From: Monoplex corrugatus
Taxonomy: Eukaryota > Mollusca > Gastropoda > Littorinimorpha > Ranellidae
Direction: 5' to 3'
NCBI GenBank assembly: GCA_030674185.1
Contig: CM060308.1
Span: forward strand, 40,359,357-40,423,356
DNA: 64,000 nucleotides
A program made the position numbers and the translations under genes. The notes under the pieces are model-generated. The model was not told where the DNA came from, ran no database searches, and was given only the letters and a program-made list of their open reading frames with translations. Below, piece after piece: positions 10,706 to 29,482 of this stretch. Each line of letters starts with the position of its first letter. Positions within the stretch are counted from its first letter, which is position 1.

Positions 10706-10981
10706 CGCGCACGTGTGTATATATGTGTGCAGACGGGTATACACATTTCTTCCCCCGAGTAAGATTATACTCACTACTTCTATCAGTCGGAAAGAAATTC
10801 GTATCGTCTTTCCGTGACAGATTAAGCCAACGATAGACCAGAATAAACAGTATAGTTTTACGCAGTACAGATGAACGAGGTCGGCTCACTGGCGGAGTCT
10901 GGGCGTGACGGCACGGTCTGTCGAATGAAGGGGAGTAAAATCTCGTATGGGAGTAATTTTGGCGTGTGTGCGGGGAGTACT

Positions 10982-11828
10982 TCAGATTACGAAGGAGGCA
11001 AACCCAGACCCTGAGGCACTCAATGAACTCATGTTTGCGGACGACCAGGCAATGGTGAACAATGACAAGATACAGCTACAGGAGCACACAGACCAATGAA
11101 AGCTGCGAGACATACGGCATGAAGATCAGCGTCAGCAAGACGAGGTCATGACTGTCAGTAAGAGACCAAACAAACTGGATATCAACATCAACGGAACCCA
11201 GTTGAAGCAAGCCAGTGAATTTAAATACCTGGGCAGCATCTTCACTGAAAATGGCAAACTAGACAGAGAAATCGAGACCAGATGCCAGAAAGCCAACGCA
11301 GTCAGCTACCAACTTGCCCCTCTCCTGAAACATCCCAGCATTCCCACCAGCACTAAGGCGAAACTCATCAACGCCATTTTTCTACCAACGCTGACATACC
11401 AGTGCCAGACATGGTCCCTAACTAAAGTCCTCGAGAGAAAACTGGTCACCTGTGAAATGAAATGCCTGAGGAAAGCAGTAAACAAGACAAGGCGAGACAA
11501 GATCAGAAATGAGGTGATACGAGACATGGTAGGAGCAACACCAATCCTACAACACATCGAACATATCAGGATCAAGTGGTTCGGACACCTCACACGTATG
11601 CCCCTAAACCATCCAGCTCTTCGGGCATACAACACCAGATACTCTGGCTGGAGAGCCAGAGGAAGACCAAGACGACGATGGAGCGACTCCGTGGCAGACA
11701 CCCTCAGAGCTCACGAAATGTCCCTTCTCCAGGCCACCTGCCTTGCTGCTGACAGACGACTGTATCTCCCCGCGACGCCCACCGGTACAAGCGGAAGGAA
11801 AAAGTAAAAGTAAAGTAAAGTAAAGTAA
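10982..11828 (+). mobile_element. 5'-truncated LINE (family B) with 12-bp target-site duplication
   Basis: The insert is bounded by the direct repeat GCGGGGAGTACT at 10970-10981 and 11829-11840, and it ends in a (TAAAG)n-type tail (11803-11828), as expected from target-primed reverse transcription. It encodes the end of an RT (LMFADDQAMVN, the F-A-D-D catalytic box, near 11030) and the C-terminal domain (FKYLGSIFT, GKLDREIETR, FLPTLTYQCQTW, IRIKWFGHLTRM, GRPRRRW). Frames break near 11098 and 11150. This LINE type is distinct from family A (different C-terminal sequence and tail). Confidence 0.9.
11148..11807 (+). pseudogene. LINE family B reverse transcriptase C-terminus
   Basis: A 219-codon open stretch, in frame with itself but cut off from the YADD-like box upstream by a frame break. 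The motifs YLGSIFTENG, RIKWFGHLTRMP and GRARGRPRRRW-like belong to the region after the RT palm in RTE/jockey-like endonuclease-reverse transcriptases. It starts mid-domain, so it is not a gene. Confidence 0.85.
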
Positions 11829-11958
11829 GCGGGGAGTACTCTTCTCGTGAAGGGAGTAACAATCGCGTTACGCGGTTTTTACTCCGGAGTAAATTTGGCT
11901 TGGGGAGTAAATTCCGCGTGTTACACCGGTGTCGGGTGTTAAAATACTCTCACGAATT

Positions 11959-12160
11959 TCTGCACACACACACACACACAACGCGTCCACATGCACGCAC
12001 GCACGCACCACACACACACAACACACTGTTGTTGTTGTTGTTGTTGTTGTCGTCGTCGTCGTCGTCGTCGTCGTCGTTGTTGTTGTTGTTGTCGTCGTTG
12101 TTGTTGTTGTTGTCGTCGTCGTCGTCACCATTGTTGTTGTTGTTGTTGTTGTTCTTGTTT
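11959..12160. repeat. (AC)n and (GTT/GTC)n microsatellites
   Basis: AC-rich sequence from 11963 to 12026 is followed by about 45 trinucleotide units alternating between GTT and GTC blocks (12027-12152). All frames here are low complexity. Confidence 0.95.
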
Positions 12161-12323
12161 TCCCGGCCTCACACTTCTGTACCGCTTTGTGGTGAAGTCA
12201 CGTCTTGATGGTGTAAGCCTCTTCCCACCTGCAGTCTTCTCTCCACTCCCCCTGCCACCCCCACCAACCTCCCCCCACCCCACCCGTTTTACCCAACAAA
12301 TCCTGCCACAGTGACTTCATTTA

Positions 12324-12702
12324 CCAATAACGCAGCCCCCGATTACTTGTCAAGCCTACTTGAGATCTACGTTCCCTCACGTACCCTCCGCTCTGCCTCC
12401 GATCCTCTGACTCTTCGCTTTCCACGCACTAAGCTCAATACCTACGGTCCACGAGCCTTCTCTGTTTCTGGTCCACTCTCCTGGAACAAACTTCCTCTCT
12501 CAGTCCGTCAGCAACCTACTTTTGTCTCCTTCAAGTCCGCTCTCAAAACTCACCTTTTCTCCTCTGTATAAAATCCTGACCTCATTCAACCCCCTCTGCA
12601 GCCTGTCTCCGCTCGGAGTGGAATCACATTGTAATATATAATTGTATATAATATGCTCTCTATAATTTTCCATTGCTTTTCTTCTTTTTCCCCATTTATA
12701 GC

Positions 12703-12768
<66 letters not shown>

Positions 12769-12863
12769 CGCGCGTGCGTGCGTGTGTGTGTGTGCGTGCG
12801 TATGTGTCTGTTCAGCGCTTAGATTTGATTTTTATCAAGATTTTGCGCTATATAAATATTGTA

Positions 12864-12895
<32 letters not shown>

Positions 12896-12900
12896 GTGTT
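12324..12900 (+). mobile_element. 5'-truncated L2/CR1-like LINE (family C), copy 1
   Basis: Positions 12324-12571 encode the RT C-terminus: [46 protein letters not shown] and [12 protein letters not shown], then a stop. A 3' UTR follows with CCCTCTGCAGCCTGTCTCC, a GT microsatellite (12705-12800), and a terminal block whose outer stem is AGCGC/GCGCT (about 12814-12850) before a TATAAATATT and (ATT)n tail ending near 12895. The same order occurs in the minus-strand copy at 36480-38432, so the family assignment is firm. Confidence 0.9.
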
Positions 12901-13374
<474 letters not shown>

Positions 13375-13725
13375 CCTTGATTTAACGTCTTTTCACTATA
13401 AGTGATATTAGACGGGTAAAAATGGCATGGAGGATGATTTTTTTTTGGGGGGGGGGGGGGGGAGAGGGGACAGGGGGGAACAGAGTAAGAGACGGAAAAA
13501 AAAAATTAAAAGGAATCGGCAAGGTTTTTAGAAAAAGGATATGGATGAACAGAGAAATGAAACTAGAACAACGCTAACATTAAATGTAAAAGAAAACATC
13601 GTCATAAAAAACAAAACAAAACAAAATAAAATAATAATAATTAAAATAATAACCTTAAAGTAACGCATTAACAGGACTGTGAACCAATGATTCTGAAATT
13701 TTAACTAACAGAACTTGATCTGATA

Positions 13726-16590
13726 TTACTTCTTTAAAATGCTTTTCAAGATAGTTTCCTTGTGTAAACATCTTTGGTAAGAAATAACGAAGCTTTCTGC
13801 AGTAAAACAAACGTGATACAATGTGAATTGTTCACCGCAAATACATAAAACGTTTTTACAATATTTAGTTTTCAAAGCGTTCATTTGAATACGAAAATAT
13901 GTGGTAACAATTGATCTCAAATGATATAACGAAGAATACTGAATTTTTTTACAGATATTTTGAACTGAAAGTTTGATTCTTTTTTGGGACACAAATTTTT
14001 CATTTAAATGTTCATGAAATCGAATCCATGATGCTAATTCTAGCGAGTTGTAAGCTTCATTTACCGAGGTGTTAACATGTAATTCTATGGAATTTTCAGA
14101 ATTGAGTGCACCGGATTTAGCTGCTCTGTCAACTACGTTGTTGCCTTGAAGACCAACGTGAGAAGGCACCCAGCATAAACTGATTTCCGAGCCATTTATC
14201 TTTAAACAGTGTATTAGATGATTTGCCTCAATTATTAAATCAGGTCTTGTGTCTGTATCAAAAGACTGTAAGGCATATAATACAGATTTTGAATCAACAA
14301 AGAGAACTACTTTGAAAGACACAGGCCGAAGGCTTATTAAATAATGCAACGCTTGAACAACAGCGACCAGTTCTGCTGTATATATAGATACATTTGTCCC
14401 AATGAAAAAAGACTTTTTAATGTTAAATTCTGGAACATAAAACGCTGCTCCAGCGCTCTGATTTGCTAAGACTGACCCATCGGTAAAAATGTGGAGGTGG
14501 GTACGGTACTTTTCATCGATGTGTTCACAAGCTGTGGATAGCGTAATGTTGACATTATCATCTTTTTTAACGTCTGCATAATCGAGATCAAACGTGGCCT
14601 TTAGCATTTCCCATGTAGGGATAGGCGTTAACGTTGGTTTCTCGGCTATTTCATCCATAGTTATGTTGGATTGTTTGATCAGGTCAGATATGTAAGTTGC
14701 GGTTGTAATTTGTGATGAAATGTTTTTTGCTCGTTTTGGAAAGTCAATATCAGACCTGATTTTAATTTCTTTGCTCACAAAATTATTCGCTTGTGAAGTA
14801 GTTCTAATTGCAAACTTTGCTGTAGCTAGTTCACGATGGTTGTTTAGAGGTAGAATTCCAGCAGCTTTGTACGTTACCAGAGTAGAAGCATGAGTTGGTA
14901 CACCTAGTGCAATTTTAAGACTTTTGCAGTCCAAGTTCTGAATCTTTTTTAGTAAATATTTAGGTGCATTGAAAAAAATTTCTTGCGCGTAGGATAATTT
15001 AGACCTGACCAGCGCTGTTGCCAGATGAATCAGTATATTTGTATCCATTCCCCAGGGTAATTTGCTTATTATCTTTAGAAAATTTAAGGTTTTTCGTGCT
15101 TTTGTTAAAATATAATCAAAATGGATATTCCAGCTTAATTTCGACGTGATGTAAACTCCCAGAAATTTTACGACCTGTTTGTAATTTAACACTTCACCAA
15201 GCAATTTGAAAGTAGGTAAGTTATTTGAGTTACCACCAGGATCAAACAGCATCATGTTAGTTTTTTCTGCCGACAATGACAGACCATTTTCTAACATATA
15301 GTTTCCAAGGTTATCAAGATCAATTTGATACAACTTCCTGATGTAATTCCGTGTTCTCTGTGGAGTTGTCTTTTTTAAAGTGATATTCATCCAAGTACAT
15401 ATATCATCAGCATACTGTACTAAAACAACACGATTTGAAAGAGCTTTAGGAAGATCCTGTATAAGGATATTAAACAAAATAGGTGCTATCACTGAACCTT
15501 GTGGAATCCCCATGTCGAGGCATCGTGAAGTAGAATAACTAGCTCCCACTCTAGCCCGTATTGTTCTATTAGCTAAAAAAGATTTAATGTAATTGTACAT
15601 ATTACCAGATAAACCAACAGATTTTAGCTTGAACAATAGACGTTTATGCCAAACTTGATCGTAAGCTTTTTTTACATCAAAGAAAGTAGCTAAAACACTT
15701 TTTCTGCGGGCAAACTGTTGTTTGATCTGAGTTGTAAGTTTAACCAGGTGTTCAACTGCAGATCTCCCTTTTCTAAAACCCGCCTGGTTCACCGGAATAA
15801 CATTATTTTTATCACAGTAGTGTAAAAGTCTGTTTAAGATCAATCTTTCCATTAGTTTGCTCGTATGGGACGTCAAAGCAATGGGTCTGTAACTGTTTTT
15901 ATCAGTTTTCGATTTTCCTGCTTTTAATATCGGTATAACTATAGACTTTTGCCAGATTTGTGGTACAGTTCCGTTAACCCAGCATTTCTGCAGAATTTTG
16001 TGTAGGAAAATAAGATAGTTTTCAGGGAGATGTTTAATCATTTCAGTCGAAACTGCATCAACACCTACCGAACTCGTTTTGTTGTGTAGAAACAGTATTG
16101 TGTTTTTTAGCTCTTCTAAGGTGATTGGAGAATTAAACCAGAGATCATTCTGAGGTATTGGATCAGTGTAGATTGGGTTGTTATCTTCCATTTCTCTGTG
16201 ATGTTTGCAGTCTGAAGATAAACCTTCAACTTTACTGTTTTTAGCAAATAATTCCACAAAAGTTTCTGCTTTGTCCATGTCTGAAGGAAATGTGTTACAT
16301 GTTTCTATTATTATCGGACACCTTTGTAGGTTGGTTCCATTCTTCATTTGATTCATTTTCGTCCAGACTTTATGAAAATCTTTGAAATCTGAAATTTGTT
16401 TTGTGCAGAATGATGCCCAATAATCTTTCTTTGCTTCAGCGATGGTTTTGTTACATTGGATGTTAGCTTTTTTCATTTCCACATGATCTTCAGGTTTCCG
16501 GCTTTTGATGTAGATTTTGAATTTCTCCCTTTTATATTGAACTGCTTTCTCACATGCCTCTGTCCACCAATTCAAGATGGCGGAGACTCA
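13726..16590 (-). CDS. reverse transcriptase - RNase H protein of LINE family D (ORF2)
   Basis: A 949-residue open frame, counted here from 16575. The linker just before it (to about 16800) reads in the same frame through one TGA stop and contains PKYNYKRADW. RT motifs in order: SYRPIALTS (228-236), NQAGFRKGRS (263-272), FFDVKKAYD with D300, GIPQGSVIAPILFN (356-369), QYADD with the catalytic pair at 390-391, and KFLGVYI (470-476). RNase H follows: FTDGS (D699), YTAEL (E735), VDSKSVL (D761) and VPSHVG..NNVVDRAAK (D816), so all four metal-binding acidic residues are present. The C-terminus has a CICGE and H-C arrangement like the LINE zinc knuckle. The protein would copy element RNA at the target. 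The frame is open and well conserved, suggesting a young copy. Confidence 0.93.
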
Positions 16591-16809
16591 CCAAACATTA
16601 CCCAATCGATTATTCGATCTAGAAGTTTTGAGTTTCGGAATTGATATGTCTGCAGCGGCTAGAATTGACTCTTGGAATTTAGAAAACATAATGTCTACAT
16701 TTTCACTTTCATAATGTCTGTAATCCTGATTCGCAAGAGTAGTTCGAAATAAGGACCAGTCTGCACGCTTGTAATTATATTTTGGAATAATATCAGGAGA
16801 GCTGTTATA

Positions 16810-18084
16810 TCAAAACATATTATACGGCCACCATGGTACGTAGTTGTCGAAAAGATGGTACCGTCCTCTGGAGAATCTGGAAGGATGTAGCTGTGCTGAT
16901 CTTGATCTTGCTGTTCTCCTTGGAGTCTCCCAAAAGAGGTCTCGAATGTGTCTTCCAAGATTTCCTGCAATGATGCTGCTTCCTCTGGTGGTGGGGTGAA
17001 TGTCATCTTTTAGAAATTGTTGTGTGGTACGAAGGTTCTCATGTGATACTAAAGAAATATTTTTCATATCAACAAGTTCAGCAGATAGTAAAGCGTTGAA
17101 CAGATTTCGTTGAACCTCCATTCGGGCCTGCCGTACAGGGGCAACCTTACTAACGACTAATTTTGAATTAGGATGTTCTTGTGCTATTTGTTTTATGCCT
17201 GAAGCGAGATGTTTAGTTGTTGCAGCGAGATCTTTGCTGTTCAAATCATGCACGCCACAATGAAAAACAAAACAGTCTGCAGTATCGTCACATTTGGAAA
17301 GGGCCATGTCTAATGAGCTTTGAATGTCATGAGGGGCGGTCACAGGGCACGAGTCTCCTTCGAAACCGTAAGATCGCCCCAGTCTTCTCGAGTTGACACC
17401 TCTCAACACAGAGTCGTGGACAGTGATAACATACGGAAGATCATGGTGCTTTTTATCTTGTTTTGGAATAGGCCTATCTTCAGAGCGTGATGTTGTATGG
17501 TTCGGATGTAAAATGACGTCTTTAGCTTGTGTGACGTCATGACGTTGTTCTTTCTTGTTTTTTATTTTCTTTTCAGGTACTTTTGTTGCTTGCTGTTTAG
17601 TTTTGCTGCTGGGGTTTGGTGCCTTGAGGTTTCGAGCCTGTTTGTCGTCCTGCTTGCTTGTATGGTTTTGTTTCAAAACGTCTGCATATGTGGGATGTGT
17701 GTCATGTAGATCCGTCTGTGTGTGTTAGTTACGGGTTGGCATGGTGATGTTCTGTTTTTGCTGGGTTGTGAGAAGTGCAAGGACAGTCTTTTCCAAAGAA
17801 TTGACTTGGTCCCGCAGAGCCAGTATGATATTTTTGAGTTCTGACGTACTCACGCAGTCCGCCGTGCTGGGAAGAGGCGCGGTGCAGGTTGTCCCACTCT
17901 GCGTGTCAGTGAAAGCCGTGGACAGTGAACCAGATGTAGCGTCAGACTCGGCCACTATCGATTGCGGGTCCTTTTGCGTATCTGCTCCCGTGTCGCTCGC
18001 CGATAGTTTCTCTCCATCAGCCTTGCCCTCTGATGCGTCTTCTTGTTTCGTTTGGGCAAGGCGGCCTCTTCTCGTTCTTGTCAT
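16810..18084 (-). pseudogene. ORF1 of LINE family D: coiled coil plus SGNH-esterase-like domain, one internal stop
   Basis: The frame starts at ATG 18084 with a basic MTRTRRGR. It continues as a Ser/Thr/Asp-rich tail and a leucine-spaced predicted coiled coil (LKNIILALRDQVNSLEKTVL), meets TAA at 17725-17727, and reads on in frame to 16810. The second part (288 residues from 17676) has a Lys/Gln-rich N-terminus, then an SGNH-hydrolase pattern: VITVHDSV (block I, Ser89, HDS instead of GDS), FHCGVHDL (block III, His143 where Asn is usual) and DDIHPTTRG (block V, Asp224 and His227). Such esterase-like ORF1 proteins are known from CR1/L2-type LINEs and are thought to act in RNP or membrane association. 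Two catalytic-block substitutions suggest it may be non-enzymatic. The assignment is by motif spacing. Confidence 0.75.
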
Positions 18085-18110
18085 TATGGGCCTTTTAAAC
18101 GTTTTCTCCG

Positions 18111-18545
18111 ACAGCTGAAAATTTTTACTTAGGTGTCTCCGTGTGTGTGTGCGTGTGTGTGTGCACACGTGCGTGCGTGCGTGTGTGTATGTGTGTGTGC
18201 GCGTGCGTGCGTGTTCGTTTCGTTCGTTCTTTGATTTAATGTCTTTTCACTGTAAGTAAGTAAGTGCGTGTGTGTTTGTTTGTGTGCGTGTGTGTGTGTG
18301 TGTGTGTCTGTGTCTGTGTGTTTGTTTGTGTGTTCGGACGCACGTCTCCACATGTGCATGTGTACGAATGCATTAAAAGAAAATGTTCGATTTATTTGTT
18401 TGATCAGTGCATTTCAGAGGTCTGACATGTTAGGTGGTAAACCTAGCGGGGTTGATGAAGTGTGTGTGTGTTTATGTGTGTGTGTGTGTGTGTGTGTGTT
18501 GTTTGTTTGTTGTGTTGTGTTTGTTTGTTTGTTTGTTTAGGTGAT
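18111..18545. repeat. TG/CG-rich microsatellites with a LINE family D tail fragment
   Basis: GT- and GCGT-rich repeats fill 18138-18215 and 18268-18335; (GT)n and (GTTT)n fill 18457-18540. Between them, 18225-18262 is a minus-strand copy of the family D 3' tail (CTTTGATTTAATGTCTTTTC in plus orientation). The element at 13375-18110 therefore sits directly downstream of an older tail of its own family. Confidence 0.75.
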
Positions 18546-19680
18546 GTGCCAGTGCATTTTGGCTTTTATTTATAAGTTTATTTTTACATACTAGATTGAG
18601 TTCAGTACCGTTGCTTGTTATACATGTTAATGTGGATGTTTTACATGTTTGTGTTGCACTTTTGTGAAGGACCACAATGTGATTTCCCTTTAGAAGATAA
18701 CAAATTCGATTTCAACTTAACGACTTTCAGGCTGAAACTACTCTATGGACAGAACCCTAGCTGTTAGAGGAAGGGAGAGAAGCATTAATTACACCACCGG
18801 TCACTTGCACTCTTTACAAATGGAGATTGGTTAGCACAACTTGCTTCCGTAACGACAGAAGCAGAACACAGCGAGAGGTAATCAGATAACGGGATTAACG
18901 GATTTTGCTTCCATCCTGTGTGAACATTTGAGTCTAAATCGAACTTTGACGAACTTTATACGGTAAGCGTTTGGTGTACTTGCAGTTAAGCCACACATTA
19001 CCGTATGCGTTATACAATAAACAGACATGAAACAATCGAGTGTCTAGTTACACTTCTACGTTTCCGTAGCAACGAACTTTCGAAGCTACGATCGTCGTGC
19101 ATGCTCAGTTTATGTCTAACTTTCCTGAGCAGTTGCCATTCGCTTTCCATGAATCTGGTTCAGCGTGTGTTGTAAATGAGGTATCAGTTTATATTATTAC
19201 TGTAGTGCAGGAGGGATCGGCGTATGCCAATCGTTATCGTGGTTTCTGCGACGTACAGGCTACAAAAACTTGAAAAAGCAGCACATGTAGCTACTCTTCC
19301 CGAAGGCTCCCTGAGTAGGCTGCAGAATCAAATAAACTATTACCTAGATTCAATGAGGCATGCATGTATTTCCCTCTCCTTCCCACCCTCTGTCTGGATT
19401 AGGCTTGAAAAACTGATGACAGTATTTACGATAATAATGATAATAATAGTAGTAGTAGTAGTAACTTGTACAGTGCCTCACCTGACAAAAGCCTTAAGTG
19501 TTTTACAAAAGTGACAGCCCAAGGCAGTCATAGGCACAGTAAACGCTTGTCAACCCCTACAACCTTGAGTAAAAGAATGAAAAGAATGGCCCACAAAATA
19601 GTGTATAAAAAAGTCATATATTGTTAAAACACACACACATATATAGCAAACACATGCACACATGCATGGATATATGCATA
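18546..19680. other. upstream region of the host gene at 20 kb; no coding exon seen
   Basis: Unique sequence without recognisable repeats until 19685. Because the first coding exon at 20042 begins with a splice acceptor, an untranslated first exon and promoter are expected here. A possible donor is GTAAGCG at 18963. Positions 19430-19465 are a short (TAA/TAG)n run. Confidence 0.4.
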
Positions 19681-19685
19681 AACAG

Positions 19686-19770
19686 TCAGTGTGGCCAAGT
19701 GGTTAATGCAACGGATTACTGACTGGAATGTCATTGGTTTGAACCCACTTCATAGTCCAAACGGTTCTTA
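19686..19770 (+). repeat. tRNA-derived SINE head (tRNA-Ser/Leu-like)
   Basis: A box A-like TGGCCAAGTGG (19692-19702) and a box B-like GGTTTGAACCC (19736-19746) are spaced as in a pol III tRNA promoter. The cloverleaf is not restorable, so this is a SINE rather than a tRNA gene. Confidence 0.6.
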
Positions 19771-20041
19771 TGAAATTTTTCACAAGATTTTGTGAATGTA
19801 ACACTAGAAATAGAAAGCAGAGTACTACTATATTAAATGGAATATATGGCAGAATTGGGTATCAGTGTGGATTGGCAGAAAATTGTTAGAGTTGTTTTTA
19901 TATTATTTGTGTATTTTTTAAACCTGACACTGGTGTCTTAACAGTTTACAGCTTTTCCCACATCCTTACCTGATCACATATTACAAGTTAGAAATCTCAG
20001 TCCATGATTTATAATGATAATTGTAAATATTTCTGTTCCAG

Positions 20042-28400
<8,359 letters not shown>

Positions 28401-28406
28401 TCCTGA

Positions 28407-28478
<72 letters not shown>

Positions 28479-28490
28479 AAGGGTGGGGGA
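28401..28490. repeat. (GT)n microsatellite
   Basis: About 34 GT units (28411-28478), followed by a G-rich stretch. Confidence 0.95.
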
Positions 28491-28539
28491 TGGGGAAGGG
28501 AAGTCATTGCTTTTCATTATCATATTTCCACTGATGTCA

Positions 28540-28730
28540 TTTACTTGGCTGTGCATTTGTTCCATCTGAATTTGATTATTGCAATGCACATCTTCCGAAA
28601 CATCTTCCCACAGGCTCCAGAAAGTTCAAAATAATGCTTCTCAACTAGTTTTCAAATCTTCCAAATATGACCTTGTTTCGCTTCTTTTCAAATCACTGCA
28701 TAAGCCATCTGTTCAGTCTAGATCGAATCA
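28540..28730 (+). pseudogene. CR1/L2-like LINE RT C-terminal scrap
   Basis: Conceptual translation shows LDYCNA-like, then a K-F..NN-like and SPLLFKSLH-type order typical of the post-palm part of L2/CR1 reverse transcriptases, with stops and shifts. It is cut by the foldback insertion at 28731. Confidence 0.45.
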
Positions 28731-29176
28731 AAATCTGAAACAATTGTGACTGCACGCGTTCAAGCAAACAGGAACCAGAAAAAAACATGAAAGAAGAATA
28801 CGAACGCGTATTAAGACAAGGAAGGTGCAAATTTTCGGCTAGCTGGCCTTTGTCAAGCGTAAGGTTACAAACAAACAAACACCAGATACAAACATTTTGA
28901 GAAAAAGACTGAAATTTCCCTGCTGCTGTGTCCTATGTGAGAAAAGGAATAAACTATGATGTAATCTTAGTCAGTTTATTCCGTTTCTCACATAGGACAC
29001 AGCAGCAGGGAAGTTTCAGTTTTTTTCTCAAAATGTTTGTATCTGGTGTTTGTTTGTTTGTAATCTTACGCTTGACAAAGGCCAGTTGGCCGAAAATGTG
29101 CGCCTGGCTTGTCTTGTTGTATTCAATACGCGTTCGTATTCTTCTTTCGTGTTTTTTCTGGTTCCTAGATCGAATC
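28731..29176. mobile_element. foldback (long inverted-repeat) element with 13-bp TSD
   Basis: The arms are 28771-28953 and 28974-29165, about 185 bp each, inverted and diverged by scattered substitutions, with a 20-bp loop. The direct repeat CTAGATCGAATCA flanks the insertion (28718-28730 and 29164-29176). Each arm has a GGCCAGYTRGCCGAAAAT block and an ACGAACGCGTATT block. Divergence between the arms argues against a palindromic assembly artefact. Confidence 0.8.
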
Positions 29177-29253
29177 AGTTCAAATCATATGGAACACGAG
29201 CCCTTGACCCTCAAATCAAAAGTCTGACTCTCTACCGACAGAGCTAAGCAGGC
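29177..29253 (-). repeat. tRNA-Lys-like SINE head or tRNA pseudogene
   Basis: On the minus strand it starts GCCTGCTTAGCTCTGTCGG (box A-like), has GACTTTTGATTTGAGGGTC (an anticodon TTT arm) and a box B-like GGGCTCGTGTTCC. The acceptor 3' strand does not pair with the 5' strand, so it is not a functional tRNA. Confidence 0.6.
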
Positions 29254-29329
29254 ACCTATACATCAAAAGAGAAATATTAAAGACATGAATAAATACACTT
29301 CGTAAGCCTCTGGTTGAGCATGAGGAACT

Positions 29330-29482
29330 TCTCAGTGTGCACACAAATTGATGACGTTTACATGCAAACAATATGTTTGCGCATGCGTCGCTATTCGTAT
29401 ATTCTCGGCCGCCAAATCCGAACAAGTTTTGAAAGAGAAAGTCGAGGCCAGTTTTTGAAGTTGTGGACTCAGTAGCACCACA
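29330..29482 (+). promoter_or_regulatory. promoter and 5' leader of the sororin-like gene
   Basis: A CpG-containing stretch directly before the start codon carries TGCGCATGCGT (29378-29388, NRF1-type), CCGCCAAAT (29409-29417, E2F-like) and TTTGAA (29428-29433, matching the CHR core TTYGAA of cell-cycle genes). No TATA box is seen. E2F plus CHR is the arrangement used for G2/M genes bound by the DREAM complex, which suits a cohesion regulator. The site calls are motif matches only. Confidence 0.5.

Larger units (their letters stand above)
10929..11925 (+). repeat. cluster of GGGAGTAA motifs split by LINE family B
   Basis: With the LINE removed, the host sequence has six GAGTA-A/C motifs in about 120 bp (10933, 10951, 10975 with its TSD copy at 11833, 11854, 11887, 11905), mostly 18-24 bp apart and followed by TCTCGTG- or CGCG-like segments. 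One is part of the perfect 16-bp palindrome TTTACTCCGGAGTAAA (11878-11893). It looks like a short degenerate tandem repeat or the end of an unnamed element. Confidence 0.55.
13375..18110 (-). mobile_element. endonuclease-less non-LTR retrotransposon with SGNH ORF1 and RT-RNase H (family D)
   Basis: On the minus strand the element runs from a short 5' leader (about 18110), through an ORF1-like region (18084-16810) and an RT-RNase H region (to 13726), to a 350-bp 3' UTR. The UTR ends in AGTGAAAAGACGTTAAATCA followed by a GAAC-type tail. All coding parts share one reading frame (1453 codons), broken only by stops at 17725-17727 (TAA), 16810-16812 (TGA) and 16588-16590 (TGA). No APE endonuclease lies between the SGNH part and the RT linker. 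The RNase H domain is typical of the I group of LINEs. Related 3' tail fragments lie at 18225-18262 and 20686-20735. Confidence 0.88.

Noticed and set aside
10475..10889. Frames rich in Cys-Val or His-Thr in CA/TG tracts (here and at 18, 20, 21, 25, 27, 36 kb)
   Set aside because: Translations of dinucleotide repeats, open in several frames at once.
17527..18118. Plus-strand frames over LINE family D ORF1
   Set aside because: Shadows of the minus-strand ORF1, which has recognisable domains.
28771..29165. Palindromic sequencing or assembly artefact
   Set aside because: The arms differ at many positions and a target-site duplication flanks the unit, so a real foldback is more likely.
29177..29253. 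Functional tRNA-Lys gene
   Set aside because: The acceptor stem does not pair and box B is altered. Treated as a SINE head or pseudogene.
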